Positions 35,240 to 45,758 of a DNA stretch of 64,000 nucleotides are shown in pieces. The DNA is taken from positions 11,780,001 to 11,844,000 of the forward strand of contig NC_083380.1 of the NCBI RefSeq assembly GCF_031755915.1, in the 5' to 3' direction. Both the position numbers and the translations under genes were made by a program. Position 1 is the stretch's first letter; each line of letters begins with the position of its first letter. The notes below the pieces were generated by a model, which was given only the letters and a program-made list of their open reading frames with translations, made no database searches and was not told the DNA's origin. The DNA comes from Ziziphus jujuba. Its lineage: Eukaryota > Streptophyta > Magnoliopsida > Rosales > Rhamnaceae.

Positions 35240-37112
35240 TATGTATTGGTACATTGAAATATATATATTATATCTCCATACAAATTATTAATACTTTAGA
35301 ATCTATCTAAATAAAGGGCGCCAGAAATTTAGAGAAAAATCGTTAAGAGGAAAGTTCATATGCAAATGCTTATTTTTATCTTTTTTATTTTTATTTTTTA
35401 TTTTTTATGATTTTCTTGATCAAAAAGTGACACCAAGTTGCTCATTTTTTATTAGTAAAATCTTTCAAACATTTGTCCATTTAAAAAGGCATTTTTCTTT
35501 TTTGGTTTTCTTTATTTTATTTTTTTGGAAAGAAAAAGAAAAAAGGCTCTACTGAAAAACGAGTATAATACATGTTGTTTTGATGTTTTCCTAATTTTAA
35601 ATTAATATCTTACAAGTGTTTGATAAAATGCGTTAAAAAAAAGATAGTTTTACTTTTTCCTGATAATTTTTTCGCGTAATAGTCTTCCGAAACATTTGAT
35701 CAGCTGTTTTGGTAGATAACACTAAAAGCTTTGATGGAGGTCGGAGAGAGAGAGAGAGAACGCAGTAAGAAGGCTGAAACAGAGGAATAAAGGGAGATAA
35801 GGTTGACCGCCCGGTAACCGCAGAGCTCTTGGTTTGTTGTACAAGGGAGTAGAAAGGAGGGAAGAGAAACAGTCAAGATCTAACGGTCTACAACTGGTTT
35901 TTTTTTTTTTTCGATTAGTTTTTTTGGGAATTAAACTCTTATATTTTTTGCACTTTTTTCTTTTGGTTTAAATATTTTTGAGCGTTGTTACCTTTTTTTT
36001 GGGGGGGAGAATTTGCACATTGTTACTACATTACATAACCACTCACATTGCCCCTAAAGTTTTCTCTATCCGTTTGTCACTTTAATTTAATCATATATCA
36101 ATCCATGAAAAATAACTTTTTATCTGATAGAATGAAAAAAAATAATAGTAATAAACACAAAACAAATTTAATTGTTAAAATACGTTATTTAAAATTTGTT
36201 TGTAAAATTATCGTTTATTAAAATTTTATATTTTTTAAATTAATGTTATTGATAGAAAAATAATCAATAAAAAAAAAATCCCCATTTCTCCTGAAGCATT
36301 TTTCCTATTTTCGTTAATCTATTCATTTATCACTCAAAGTTTATTTCTAATAATTTTTTTTTTTTAACCCTTGTCTTTTTTTTTTTTTTTTTGGTTGACC
36401 TATGTTTTTCCGTTTTGAACTCAATTTTTTTTTCTTTCTTTCTTTTTTTTTTTTAATTCCCCTTAGTGTGCAAAATTATCGTTTATTAAAATTTTATATT
36501 TTTTAAAATGAATGTTATTGATAGAAAAATAATCGATAAAAAATAATTTCCCCATTTTTCCTGAAACATTTTTCCTCTTTTTGTTAATTTACTTATTTAT
36601 CATTCAAAGTTTATTTCTATTCATTTTTTTAAAACTCATGTATTCTTATTTTTATCGAAGTTCCCTTTTTTTTTTTTTTTTTTCGTGTAACTCAAGCATT
36701 TTTCCCATTTTCGTTAATCTGTTCATTTATCACTCAAAAGTTTATTTCTAATGTATATTTTCTAAACTCATGTCTTCTTATTTTACCCGATTGAGTTTGT
36801 CTTTGCAATTTTTTTTTTCCTAAAACTCATGTCTTTTCTTTTCTTTTCTGTTTTTTTTTTTTTCCCTTTCTTTCTTTGTTACTCAAGTCATTGAAAAAAA
36901 GAATAAAAAAATAATTTCCCCATTTTTCCTTAAGCATTTTTCCCCTTTTTGATAATTTACTTATTTATCACTCAAAGTTTATTTCTAATCATTTTTTTAA
37001 AATGAGTGTCTTCTTATTTTTACTCGAGTTCCTTTTTCAATTTTTTTTTTCTCTAAATTCATGTCTTTTTTTTTTTTTTTTAACTTGTGTTTTTCCTTCT
37101 TGAACTCAAGTT
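35240..37112. other. psiTNL2 3' flank
   Basis: Copy 2 of the TNL downstream flank: (GA)n near 35750, the block around gttgaccgcccggtaaccg at 35801, then T-rich DNA. It includes the amplified repeat listed next. No gene seen. Confidence 0.7.
36198..37090 (+). repeat. Degenerate tandem repeat, about four units
   Basis: The core 'cattttcgttaatctattca'-like segment followed by 'tatcactcaaagtttatttc' recurs near 36300, 36570, 36705 and 36940. Longer units begin 'aaaattatcgtttattaaaa' (36201, 36472). The TNL1 and TNL3 flanks carry the core once (about 20390 and 50310), so it expanded only in this copy. Confidence 0.7.
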
Positions 37113-37128
37113 CCCCCCCCCCCCCCCC
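37113..37128 (+). repeat. Homopolymer C(16)
   Basis: C run followed by tccctcccc, in the context equivalent to the C(37) and C(40) runs (gaactcaagtt|ccc against gaattcaagtg|ccc). Confidence 0.9.
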
Positions 37129-37512
37129 TCCCTCCCCAATTCTATGTAACTCAAGTTATTTTAAAAATTACAATTTTATTAATTGTTTTATTAATGATAT
37201 TTCTATTTTTCCCCTTAAAGTTTTTTTAATTATTCATTTCCTTTTATTTATTTATATCTTCTTCTTCTTTTGAACACATGTATTATTTTTTTATTACTCA
37301 TATTCACATTCATCTTTACTTATTATGATGGATAAATTATAGTTCTTCGATATGAAAACTCAACACCATTTTTCAGACATCAAACAAGAATAACTCAGTC
37401 CAACATTACACATCACACCACAAAATACTAAACCGATTATGTTACTGGAAAAGGGATAGTCGCATGTTACATGCCTATTTTTAGTCCATTGACCCTTAAC
37501 TGAGAGACAACA
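37129..37512. other. Spacer between psiTNL2 flank and gypsy nest
   Basis: T-rich then mixed sequence. No ATM exon follows the C run here, unlike the other two copies. No gene seen. Confidence 0.5.
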
Positions 37513-37848
37513 TGTTGATAGAGTCTCTTGGGGTCGTTTACTTGGGATAAGCTTGGTATGGCAGGGGTAGTGTGAGACTAGGTTAGGTCATTTGTAGTTG
37601 TTGTCAAGTTTTTGTAGAGGACTATATTTCCCATCTTTGTAGAGGTCAGTTATTTATTTCCATGGTGCATGTAAATATCAGTAGATATCATGGAATGGGC
37701 TTATGAATGAATGACTATTGATCTTCCAAGCTCTTTGTCTCTTCTCTCTTCCTTTATTTTCTTCTCGATATTTCTTCTTGCTAGTTCTTAACTTGCTGTT
37801 ACATATCATTTGGTATAAGAGCAACGTTCCACGGACACCTATGTTAAG

Positions 37849-38360
37849 ACTAAGGCAAAATTCCATGTAGAGGTTCGAGAAATACTAGCAAGACATGATA
37901 CTAACCTAGAGCAACTCCTTTCTACATTGCAGATAGTTCTCAATGAGTTGCAAGCTTTAAGGTTCAGCATGCGCAACAACCAAGGAACCAAGATGTCAAC
38001 CCTTTTCATCAAGGAGAATCCTTGTTGAACCAAGTACCGCAATCTTTTGAGAATTCAACCTCTCAAAATAAGGCAGACCAGGGTCCCAAACTTAAGTTAC
38101 ACTTTCTGAAATTTGATGGAGAGGACCCCAATGAGTGGATCTACAAGTGTGAGTAATATTTTTAATTTAACAGTGTGGAACCCCATCAGCAAGTCCAATT
38201 GGCTTCCTTTCATCTTTAAGGAGTTGCTTTACAGTGACATCGCTGGTTGAGCAAGTTTAAAAAGCCTCTTACATAGAGAGAGTTTACTTAGGCAGCTACA
38301 TCGGTTTGGACCTACCGAATATGAAGACACCTTCGAAGCTTTCATTGATTGAAGTAAACT
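37849..38360 (+). pseudogene. Gypsy gag fragment, N-terminal part
   Basis: Reads KFHVEVREILARHDTNLEQL then, in shifted frames with stops, KLHFLKFDGEDPNEWIYKCE, QQVQLASFHL and GPTEYEDTFEAF, the order of a plant gypsy gag. Several stops and shifts rule out a working protein. Confidence 0.75.
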
Positions 38361-38365
38361 TCTAC

Positions 38366-40763
38366 TGTAATACCCATCCCGAAGTACATAGGAAATTTCT
38401 CAAATTTGACCGAGGTTGACCGGGTTTGACCATCGTTGACCGAGAAGGGATCAAATGTTGACTTTTTGCTCCCGATGGAATTTCACATTGACCGAGGCAC
38501 TGTTACGGAGTACACATTGATCCGAGTTCATAGACTGGTAGTACATAAAAAACGAAGCTACCGTTTGAAAGTTACGAGGAAGACAAATTGAGGTCTAAAC
38601 TGTCCAAGGGATATCGGAGTTGACTTTTTGTTGTGCAAAGTTGAGCTTTGATTCATGCATGGTTGTGAAGTACTCATCGATACGCGTTCATAGACCAGCG
38701 GCACGCCCGATTTGGACATGTAGTTTGAAAGTTATGGACATGCAAAGTTTTCCGAATACAGTAATATTTTAATATATTTTGACTTGAGCGAACAGTGTGT
38801 GCCACGTGTTGTATTTTCAGCCAATCCCATGAGTGAATAGTGTCATCCAGGGGTGGCTTTTATTTTGGCCAAAACACGTGGGCCGGGGGGGAAGAGAGAG
38901 AAAGAGGGGAGGGGAGAGAGAGAGAAGCCACCACCATCGGCCACCACCGTTGACCCTCGTCCGGTCATTTCTAAGCCACATGTGCCACTCCAGCTTGAAA
39001 CCCACCTGAAAACCAGTCGGCCAGCCAAAAATCACGGCCAGATCGCCGGCGATGCACCTGAATCGGGGCATTTTCCGATGAGTGGTCGATTTCCTTCTCT
39101 AGCTGATATCTCCCAAACAAGACCTCTGTTTGCCTCACCGTTGCTTCCGTTGAGTTCCCCATCACCACTACCACTTCACCAAGTTCCACGGCCAATGGCC
39201 GTCGGACGCGCCGCCGTAGGTGGTGGATTTCGGTGACCAAGGTGGCTCACTAGAAAACCCAATTCCGATGAGTTTCCGATCATCCCACCTATCCTTCCCC
39301 ACTAATTCGACCTCCCAAAACCCAAATCTGAGATCGCTTTCCTCCAATTCGTGATGGGTTGAGAGAATCGAGGACTTGAATTTCAAGAGCTTTTCAATGA
39401 GATTCTGGCCACCGCAGGTCCGATCTTTGAGAGGTAAGCCTCAATCCGTGATCCTCGTTCCATAAGCTTTGTTTCGGTATATTACTCACAAATTTTGGTT
39501 AACGTTTATGTTAAATCCTTCGAATAACCGTGTATAATTTATCTGATTAATTAATCGGTTTGTGTATTGTCAATCTCTTAGGAACACGTGTGAATTGTAG
39601 AATTGATCTTATGGAGGATCTTGGTTTAATTGCATACTCGAGGTGAGTGATCCACCTTCAAAACTATTTTGAGTTGATAAATTGCATATATTTTATGTCG
39701 ATTATGTGTTTGAAAATTATATTCATGTGTTAAATATTTAGTAAATTATATTTGGGATGTTGATGCCACAATTGAATAAATTAAAGTATATCATAATTTG
39801 ATTTTGATAAATTATGGAAATTTTATTTTTATGAAATTCAATTTTAGAGAAATTGTGGATTTAATTTTATTTAAATTGTGGTTGAAGTTAATTGTGAAAT
39901 TATTTATGTTTAATAAAAATATATTGATGAATTGTGGGATTCAATTATATTTTGAATTTTGAGGAATTGAAGTAATATTTATTTTAAATTATTGTTACAT
40001 TCTTGGATGGATTTGAAATTGATGCAAATTATGCGATGGATTTTTTATGATGATTTATAAAGGAATTGTAGAAAATTTACGGGTTTAATTGAATGAAATA
40101 AACCCGGTGGTACTTATGAAATTTTTGAAATTTGAAAATATATGAATTTTATGATTTTTAGATACACCATACATGTACTGGTGTTCTGTATATATGGATG
40201 TGATTAGTGCTCACATGGATATAATTAGCGCGCAGGTGGGTGTGAGTAGTGTGCAGGTGATTTATGGGGTTGTCCTGGAGTTGCCATCGGATGAGGGTAG
40301 GCCGCCCCTCCATGGCCGGGACGTCTATTAGCAGCAACGCGATAGGACGCCATGCGACCGTATGCCGATTTCTCTCTTTAATCTCTTGTCTGGCGATGCT
40401 CGGGACGCTGGGTACCGTTAGCCCCACTGGTATATAGTGGGTGCATTAAGTGGTTTTCGGAACATGATTTTTAAAATAAATATTTTGAAATTGAATTAAA
40501 ATTAAAATGTATTTAATGTTACTTTTATTATTTATTTCAATTGGAGGTTTTAATTTGATTAATTATTCTTTTATTTAATTGTTCAATTAATTAATTCATT
40601 CTAATTATTTAATTATTTTCTGAATTGTCTTAATGTGAGTTTCATTAATATTTTTGTATTATTTGTTTATGAGATTTATTAATCATTTAGTAATTGTTAC
40701 AAAATTATTTTTATTTCTATTTCTATTCTTATTTTCATTGTAAATTTTGGACGGGTCCTGACA
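38366..40763 (+). repeat. Nested element LTR, left copy
   Basis: TG...CA termini; about 90% or better match to the right copy by eye. A GC-rich middle (38850-39420) opens chance reading frames. The first 130 bases carry a W-box series. Confidence 0.88.
38406..38492 (+). promoter_or_regulatory. Periodic W-box series in the LTR
   Basis: TTGAC cores start at 38406, 38416, 38426 and 38436 (exact 10-bp spacing), then 38458 and 38488; four are TTGACC on the 10-bp grid. The right LTR has them at 40970, 40980 and 40990, with the fourth decayed to TTGAG at 41000, then 41022. W-boxes bind WRKY factors. Function is inferred. Confidence 0.5.
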
Positions 40764-40928
40764 TTTACCATGGCTCTTTATCAATCAAAATTTGAATGAT
40801 TGTCTCAGAGGATTGATAGGCTAGTCGAGAAAGCGACATGGGAGCTCGAGACGTGAATCCGCGATCAATATTTCCTAGTTTAGCAACATGCGAAATTTTG
40901 AGGATGAAATTTTTGTAAGGGGGAAGGT
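40764..40928 (+). other. Residual interior between the two LTRs
   Basis: First about 60 bp (ttaccatggctctttatcaa...gattgataggcta) equal the outer gag sequence that follows the right LTR at 43328-43384. The next about 100 bp resemble the 3' end of a gypsy interior and end in aagggggaagg (near 40917-40927), a purine tract directly before the right LTR. Confidence 0.75.
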
Positions 40929-43325
40929 TGTAACACCCAGTCCGGAAGTACATATGAAATTTCTCAAATTTGACCGAGGTTGACCAGGTTTGACCGTCGT
41001 TGAGAGAGAAGCGGTCAAATGTTGACTTTTTGCTCCCGATGGAATTTTACATTGACTGAGCACCGTTGTGGAGTACACATCAATCCGAGTTCGAGGACTA
41101 GTAGCACATCAACAACGAAGCTACCGTTTGAAAGTTACGAGGAAGACAAATTGAGGTCCAAACTGTCTAAGGGGTGATGGAGTTGACTTTGTGTTCGTGC
41201 AAATTTGAGCTTTGACTCATGCATGGTTGTGAAGTACTCGTCGATACGAGTTCATAGACCAGCAGCACGCCCGATTTGGACATGTAATTTGAAAGTTATG
41301 GACATCCAAAGTTTTCCCAATACCGTAATATTTTAATATATTTTGACTTGAGTAAATAGTGTGTGCCACATGTCGTATTTTCAGCCAATCCTATGAGTAA
41401 ACAGTATCACCCACGGGTGGCTTTTATTTTGGCCAAAACACATGGGCCAGGGGGAAGAGAGAGAAAGAGGGGAGGAGAGTGTGAGAGAGAGAGAGAGAGA
41501 GAGGGAGGGAGAGAAGCAGCCACCACCATTGACCATCGTCTGGTCATTCCTAAGCCACACGTGCCACTCTAGCTTGAAGCCCACCTGAAAATCAGTCAGC
41601 CAGCCAAAAATCACGACCAGATCGCCGACGACGCTCACGGATCGGAGCATTTTCCGCTAAGTGGTCGATTTCCTTCTCTAGTTGATATCTCCCAAACTAG
41701 ACCTCTGTTTGCCTCACCACCGGTTCCATTGAGTTACCCATCACTAGATCTACCACTTCAACAAGTTTTACAACCAATGGCCCCCGGACGCGCCGTTGGA
41801 GGTGGTGGATTCCGATGACCATAGCGGCTTACCGGAAAATCCAATTCCGGTGAGTTTTCGATCACCCCACCTATCCTTCCCCACTAATTCGACCTCCCTA
41901 AACCCAAATTTGAGGTTGCTTTCCTCCGATTCACGACGGGTTGAGAGAATCGAAGACTTGAATTCTGAGAGATTTTCGATGAGATTCCGGCCACCACGGG
42001 TCGATCTCTGGGAGGTAAGCCTCAATCCGTGATCCTCATTCCATAAGCTTCATTTTGGTATATTACTCACAAATTTTGGTTAACATTTATGTTAAATCCT
42101 CCGGGTAACCGTGTATAATTTATCCGATTAAAATATTAATTTAATCGGTTTGTGTATTGTCAATGTTTTAGGAACACGTGTGAATTGTAGAATTGATCTT
42201 ATGGAGAATCTTGGTTTAATTGCATGCTTGAGGTGAGTGACCCACCTTCAAAGCTATTTTGGGTTGATAAATTGCATATATTTTATGTTGATTATGTGTT
42301 GAAAATTATATTCATGTGTTAAATATTTAGTAAATTATATTTGGGATGTTGATGCCACAATTGAATAAATTAAAGTATATCATAATTTGATTTTGATAAA
42401 TTATGGAAATTTTATTTTTATGAAACTGTATTTTAGAGAAATTGTGGATTTAATTTTATTTAAATTGTGGTTGAAGTTAATTGTGAAATCATTTATGTTT
42501 AATAAAAATATATTTATCTATTAATAAATTGTGGGATTCAATTATATTTTGAATTTTGAGGAATTGAAGTAATATTTATTTTAAATTATTGTTACATTCT
42601 TGGATGGATTTGAAATTGATGCAAATTATGCGATGGATTTTTGACGATGATTTATAAAGGAATTGTGGAAAATTTACGGGTTTAATTAAATGGAATAAAC
42701 CCAGTGGTACTTATGAAATTTTTGAGATTTGAAAATATATGAATTTTATGATTTTTAGATGTACCATACATGTACTAGTGTTCTGTATATATGGATGTGA
42801 TTAGTGTGCATATGGATATGATTAGCGCGTAGGTGGATGTGAGTAGCGCGCAGGTGATTTATGGGGTTGTCCTATAGTTGCCATTGGATGAAGGTAGACC
42901 GCCCCTCCATGGCCGGGATGCCTGTTAGCAGCAACGCGATAGGACACCATGCGACCGTATGCCGGTTTCTCTCTTTAACTTCCTATTTGACGGTGCTCGG
43001 GATGCTGGGTACCGTTGGCGCCACTGGTATATAGTGCGTGTATCAAGTAGTTTTCGGAACATGATTTTCAAAATAAATATTTTGAAATTGTATTTATTTC
43101 AATTGGAGGTTTCAATTTGATTAATTATTCTTTTATTTAATTGTTCAATTAATTAATTCATTCTAATTATTTAATTATTTCCTGAATTGTCTTAATGTGA
43201 GTTTCATTAGTATTTTTGTATTATTTGTTTATGAGATTTATTAATCATTTAGTAATTGTTACAAAATTATTTTTATTTCTATTTCTATTCTTATTTTCAT
43301 TGTAAATTTTAGACGGGTCCTAACA
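40929..43325 (+). repeat. Nested element LTR, right copy
   Basis: Starts TGTAACACCC after the purine tract and ends TCCTAACA before TCTAC. Differs from the left copy by scattered substitutions and small indels, such as a shorter stretch near 43090. Confidence 0.88.
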
Positions 43326-43330
43326 TCTAC

Positions 43331-43560
43331 CATGGCTCTTTATCAATCAAAATTTGAATGATTGTCTCAGAGGATTGATAGGCTATTGGAAGGTTGCCTG
43401 ATTGGTTGTTTAATCGTTGGACAACAAGATGATGTACGCATAGATGTAAAATTGAAGAGGCCAAAGCCTTTTGTGCAAGGCATAAGGTCACGATTGACTA
43501 AAGAGTGGAATTGATTGTAGTGAAGGAGCTTTGGCAATTGCAGCAACTTGAATAGGTACC
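43331..43560 (+). pseudogene. Gypsy gag fragment, continuation after the nested element
   Basis: Reads LYQSKFE*LSQRIDRLLEG then LIGCLIVGQQDDVRIDVKLK, the gag segment expected after GPTEYEDTFEAF, with stops. It shows the nested element split one gag frame. Confidence 0.7.
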
Positions 43561-43956
43561 ATTGCCAAAGTTTATTGTCGATCCATCTATGGGCCTCTTA
43601 GGCACCTTCCAATGGCGTGACCTTCTCCAGAAACCTCCACAGGTCTTAAAGAGATCACAAGATAGTATGCCAAGGAACGAATGACTAAATATTTGTGTTT
43701 TGCGATTAACATTTCGTTGCAGGCCATCAGTGCTAATGCCCTTAACTTTACATGATTGATGAGCCAACCACCAACCTAACTTCTTCCTTGAGGACAAGGA
43801 AGCTCTTGGGGGGGGGTTTTATTTACTTGGGGCAAGCTTGGGCACAACGAGGTTAATGTGGTACTAGGTTAGGTCATGTGTACTTATTGTCAGTTTTTCG
43901 TAGTAGTCCATGTTTTCCATCTTTAGTGGTTAGTTATTTATCTTTCCTTCTTATAG

Positions 43957-45758
43957 TGGTGGCATCTTGGTTTAGCACCAGTAGCAACAGTAACAGAAGC
44001 AGCAGTAAAGACAGAGTATAGACTTCTCTAATATAACAAAGTTCAAAATCCAAATTTGAAATGTAACGGTTAGAGTAGCATGTACCAAGGAGCCATACAT
44101 GCCTGTTTCAACCAACTCCAATCTGCACCTTTTTACTCTTTCATTAACATGTTTCAAAACGCAGTGTTTGCATTGAAGAATAATATGTATTTAGCCAACT
44201 TGTTTACTGTTTTCACATACACATTTTTCCTATTGTTTACAACTTGTAGAAACATGAGCATCAGATTTCAAGATTTCCAGCATCTTAACTTTAGCTTGGT
44301 TACTGGAATTTCATTTTTGTTTAATTAAAGCTTCTACATCAAATTGGTATTGGAGCTGACTGCCTTCAAAACTAGGGAAGGCTTGTATAAATGACAGATT
44401 ATGCCATTTGGCTTCTGCAATGCCCTAAGTACTTTCATGCACCTCATGAATCAAATCATTATATCTTTCATTGGTCCTTTGTAGTTCTATACTTTGATCA
44501 TATCTTAATATATAGCAGAATAGAAGAAGACCACTGGCTTCTACTGTGCAAGGTATTTCAAGTGCTTAGACTCCATTTTCGTTGTCATAGACTGTTTTTC
44601 TAAAATGGCCCATTTCCTTCCTTGTAAAAAGGCATATGATGCAAGTTATGTGTCTCATCTGTTCTTTCAAGAGGTGGTTCGTCTTCATGGAATTCGAAAA
44701 ACAATAACCTCTAAACGTGATGTAAAGTTCATCAACCATTTTTGGAAAGTCTTATGGAAGAAGTTTGATGCCAAACTCCAATATAGTAGTCCTTATCATC
44801 CACAAACTGATGGCCAAACCGAGGTAGTCAATTGTACTCTTGGCAATATGCTTCAGAACTTAGCTTCAGACAAACATAAACAGTGGGATTCCATTATGCC
44901 ATACGTTGAATTTGCCTACAATAGCATGGTTAATAGCTCCACTGGCCTATAACCTTTTACTATTCTCTATACTAAAGTAGCCAACAACACCACTAATCTC
45001 ATATCTTTACCCATGCCCCATCTTCAAGGTGTTGCTACTTTTATAGACAACTATGTACAATTTCACAAGGAAGTTCAACACCGAATTGAATAGGCCAACC
45101 ATAAATATAAAACTGCAGCAAATGCTCACCACTGCCATAAGACATACAATGAAGGCGACCTTGTTATGGTTTACCTAGGCAAGAACTTTTTCCCACTGGT
45201 ACCTATAGCAAGCTGTAGCCCCGCAAACTTGGTCCTTTTGTCATTACAAAACGTGTAGGAGACAATGCCTATCATGTTGATTTGCTAGACAATCTTCACA
45301 TCTCTCTTCCTATTTGCCTCTTGGTAATTTGCCCACACTCTCTCTTCAACTCGAGGATGGGTTTTCTAAAACTAGGATAGAATTGGTGGAGCAACAACAG
45401 CAAAAACAGCAACAAAAGCAGCTGCAAAGATAGAGTACAGGCTTCTCCAACAGTAACAAAGCTCAGGAGCCAAATTTGACATATGATTGTTAGAGTAGCA
45501 CATACCAAGGAGCCACATGTGTCTATTTCAGCCAGCTCCAATCCACGCCATTTTGCTCTATCATTAACATGTTTCAAAATGCAGCACTTGCATTGAAGAA
45601 TAATATGTCTTTAGCAAACTTGTTTATTGTTTTTACGTACACATTTTTCCTATCGTTTACAAAATTATAGAAGCATCAAGTTCCAAGAGTTCCAACATCT
45701 TCTGGACTGGTTAGCTTGGTTACTGGAATTTCATTTTTGTTTAATCAAAGCTTCTACA
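43957..45758 (+). mobile_element. Truncated Ty3/gypsy element with short LTRs
   Basis: LTR-like ends 43957-44338 and 45384-45758 start TGGTGG and end CTTCTACA, with strong similarity between them (for example 'agagtagcat' plus 'accaaggagcca', and 'attgaagaataatatgt'). A primer-like tggtattggagc lies at 44344. The interior is about 1 kb. No target duplication found. It may lie in the right LTR of the outer gypsy element. Confidence 0.7.
44359..45300 (+). pseudogene. Gypsy pol fragments (RT piece joined to integrase)
   Basis: An RT piece (AFKTREGLY, MPFGFCNALSTFMHLMNQ) has a TGA and runs directly into integrase (VIDCFSKMAHFLPCK, FFQEVVRLHGI, SSPYHPQTDGQTEVVN, then AYNSMVNSSTG). Gag, protease, most of RT and RNase H are missing. 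The integrase motif normally SDRD reads SKRD. Integrase after RT identifies Ty3/gypsy. Confidence 0.82.

Larger units (their letters stand above)
38366..43325 (+). mobile_element. Nested LTR retroelement: two 2.4-kb LTRs, interior almost gone
   Basis: LTRs 38366-40763 (2398 bp) and 40929-43325 (2397 bp) both start TGTAA(T/C)ACCC and end TCCT(G/A)ACA. The pair is flanked by TCTAC at 38361-38365 and 43326-43330, inside the gag of the outer element. Only 165 bp separate the LTRs, ending in a purine tract. Long LTRs starting TGTAACACCC and a tract like aagggggaagg fit a Del/Tekay-like gypsy lineage; this is inferred. Confidence 0.85.
37513..43956 (+). mobile_element. Outer Ty3/gypsy element, decayed, split by a nested element
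   Basis: Probable 5' LTR 37513-37803 (tgttgatag...tgttaca) and primer-like site tggtataagagc (37811-37822). A gag remnant is interrupted at 38365 and resumes at 43331. At the right, 43815-43950 resembles the 5' LTR (tttacttggggcaagctt, ctaggttaggtcat). Most of pol is missing. LTR borders are approximate. Confidence 0.65.

Noticed and set aside
38817..39386. Cluster of open frames on both strands (60-127 codons)
   Set aside because: They lie in the GC-rich middle of the left LTR. The homologous right LTR at 41363-42032 breaks or changes the frames, with no family motif.
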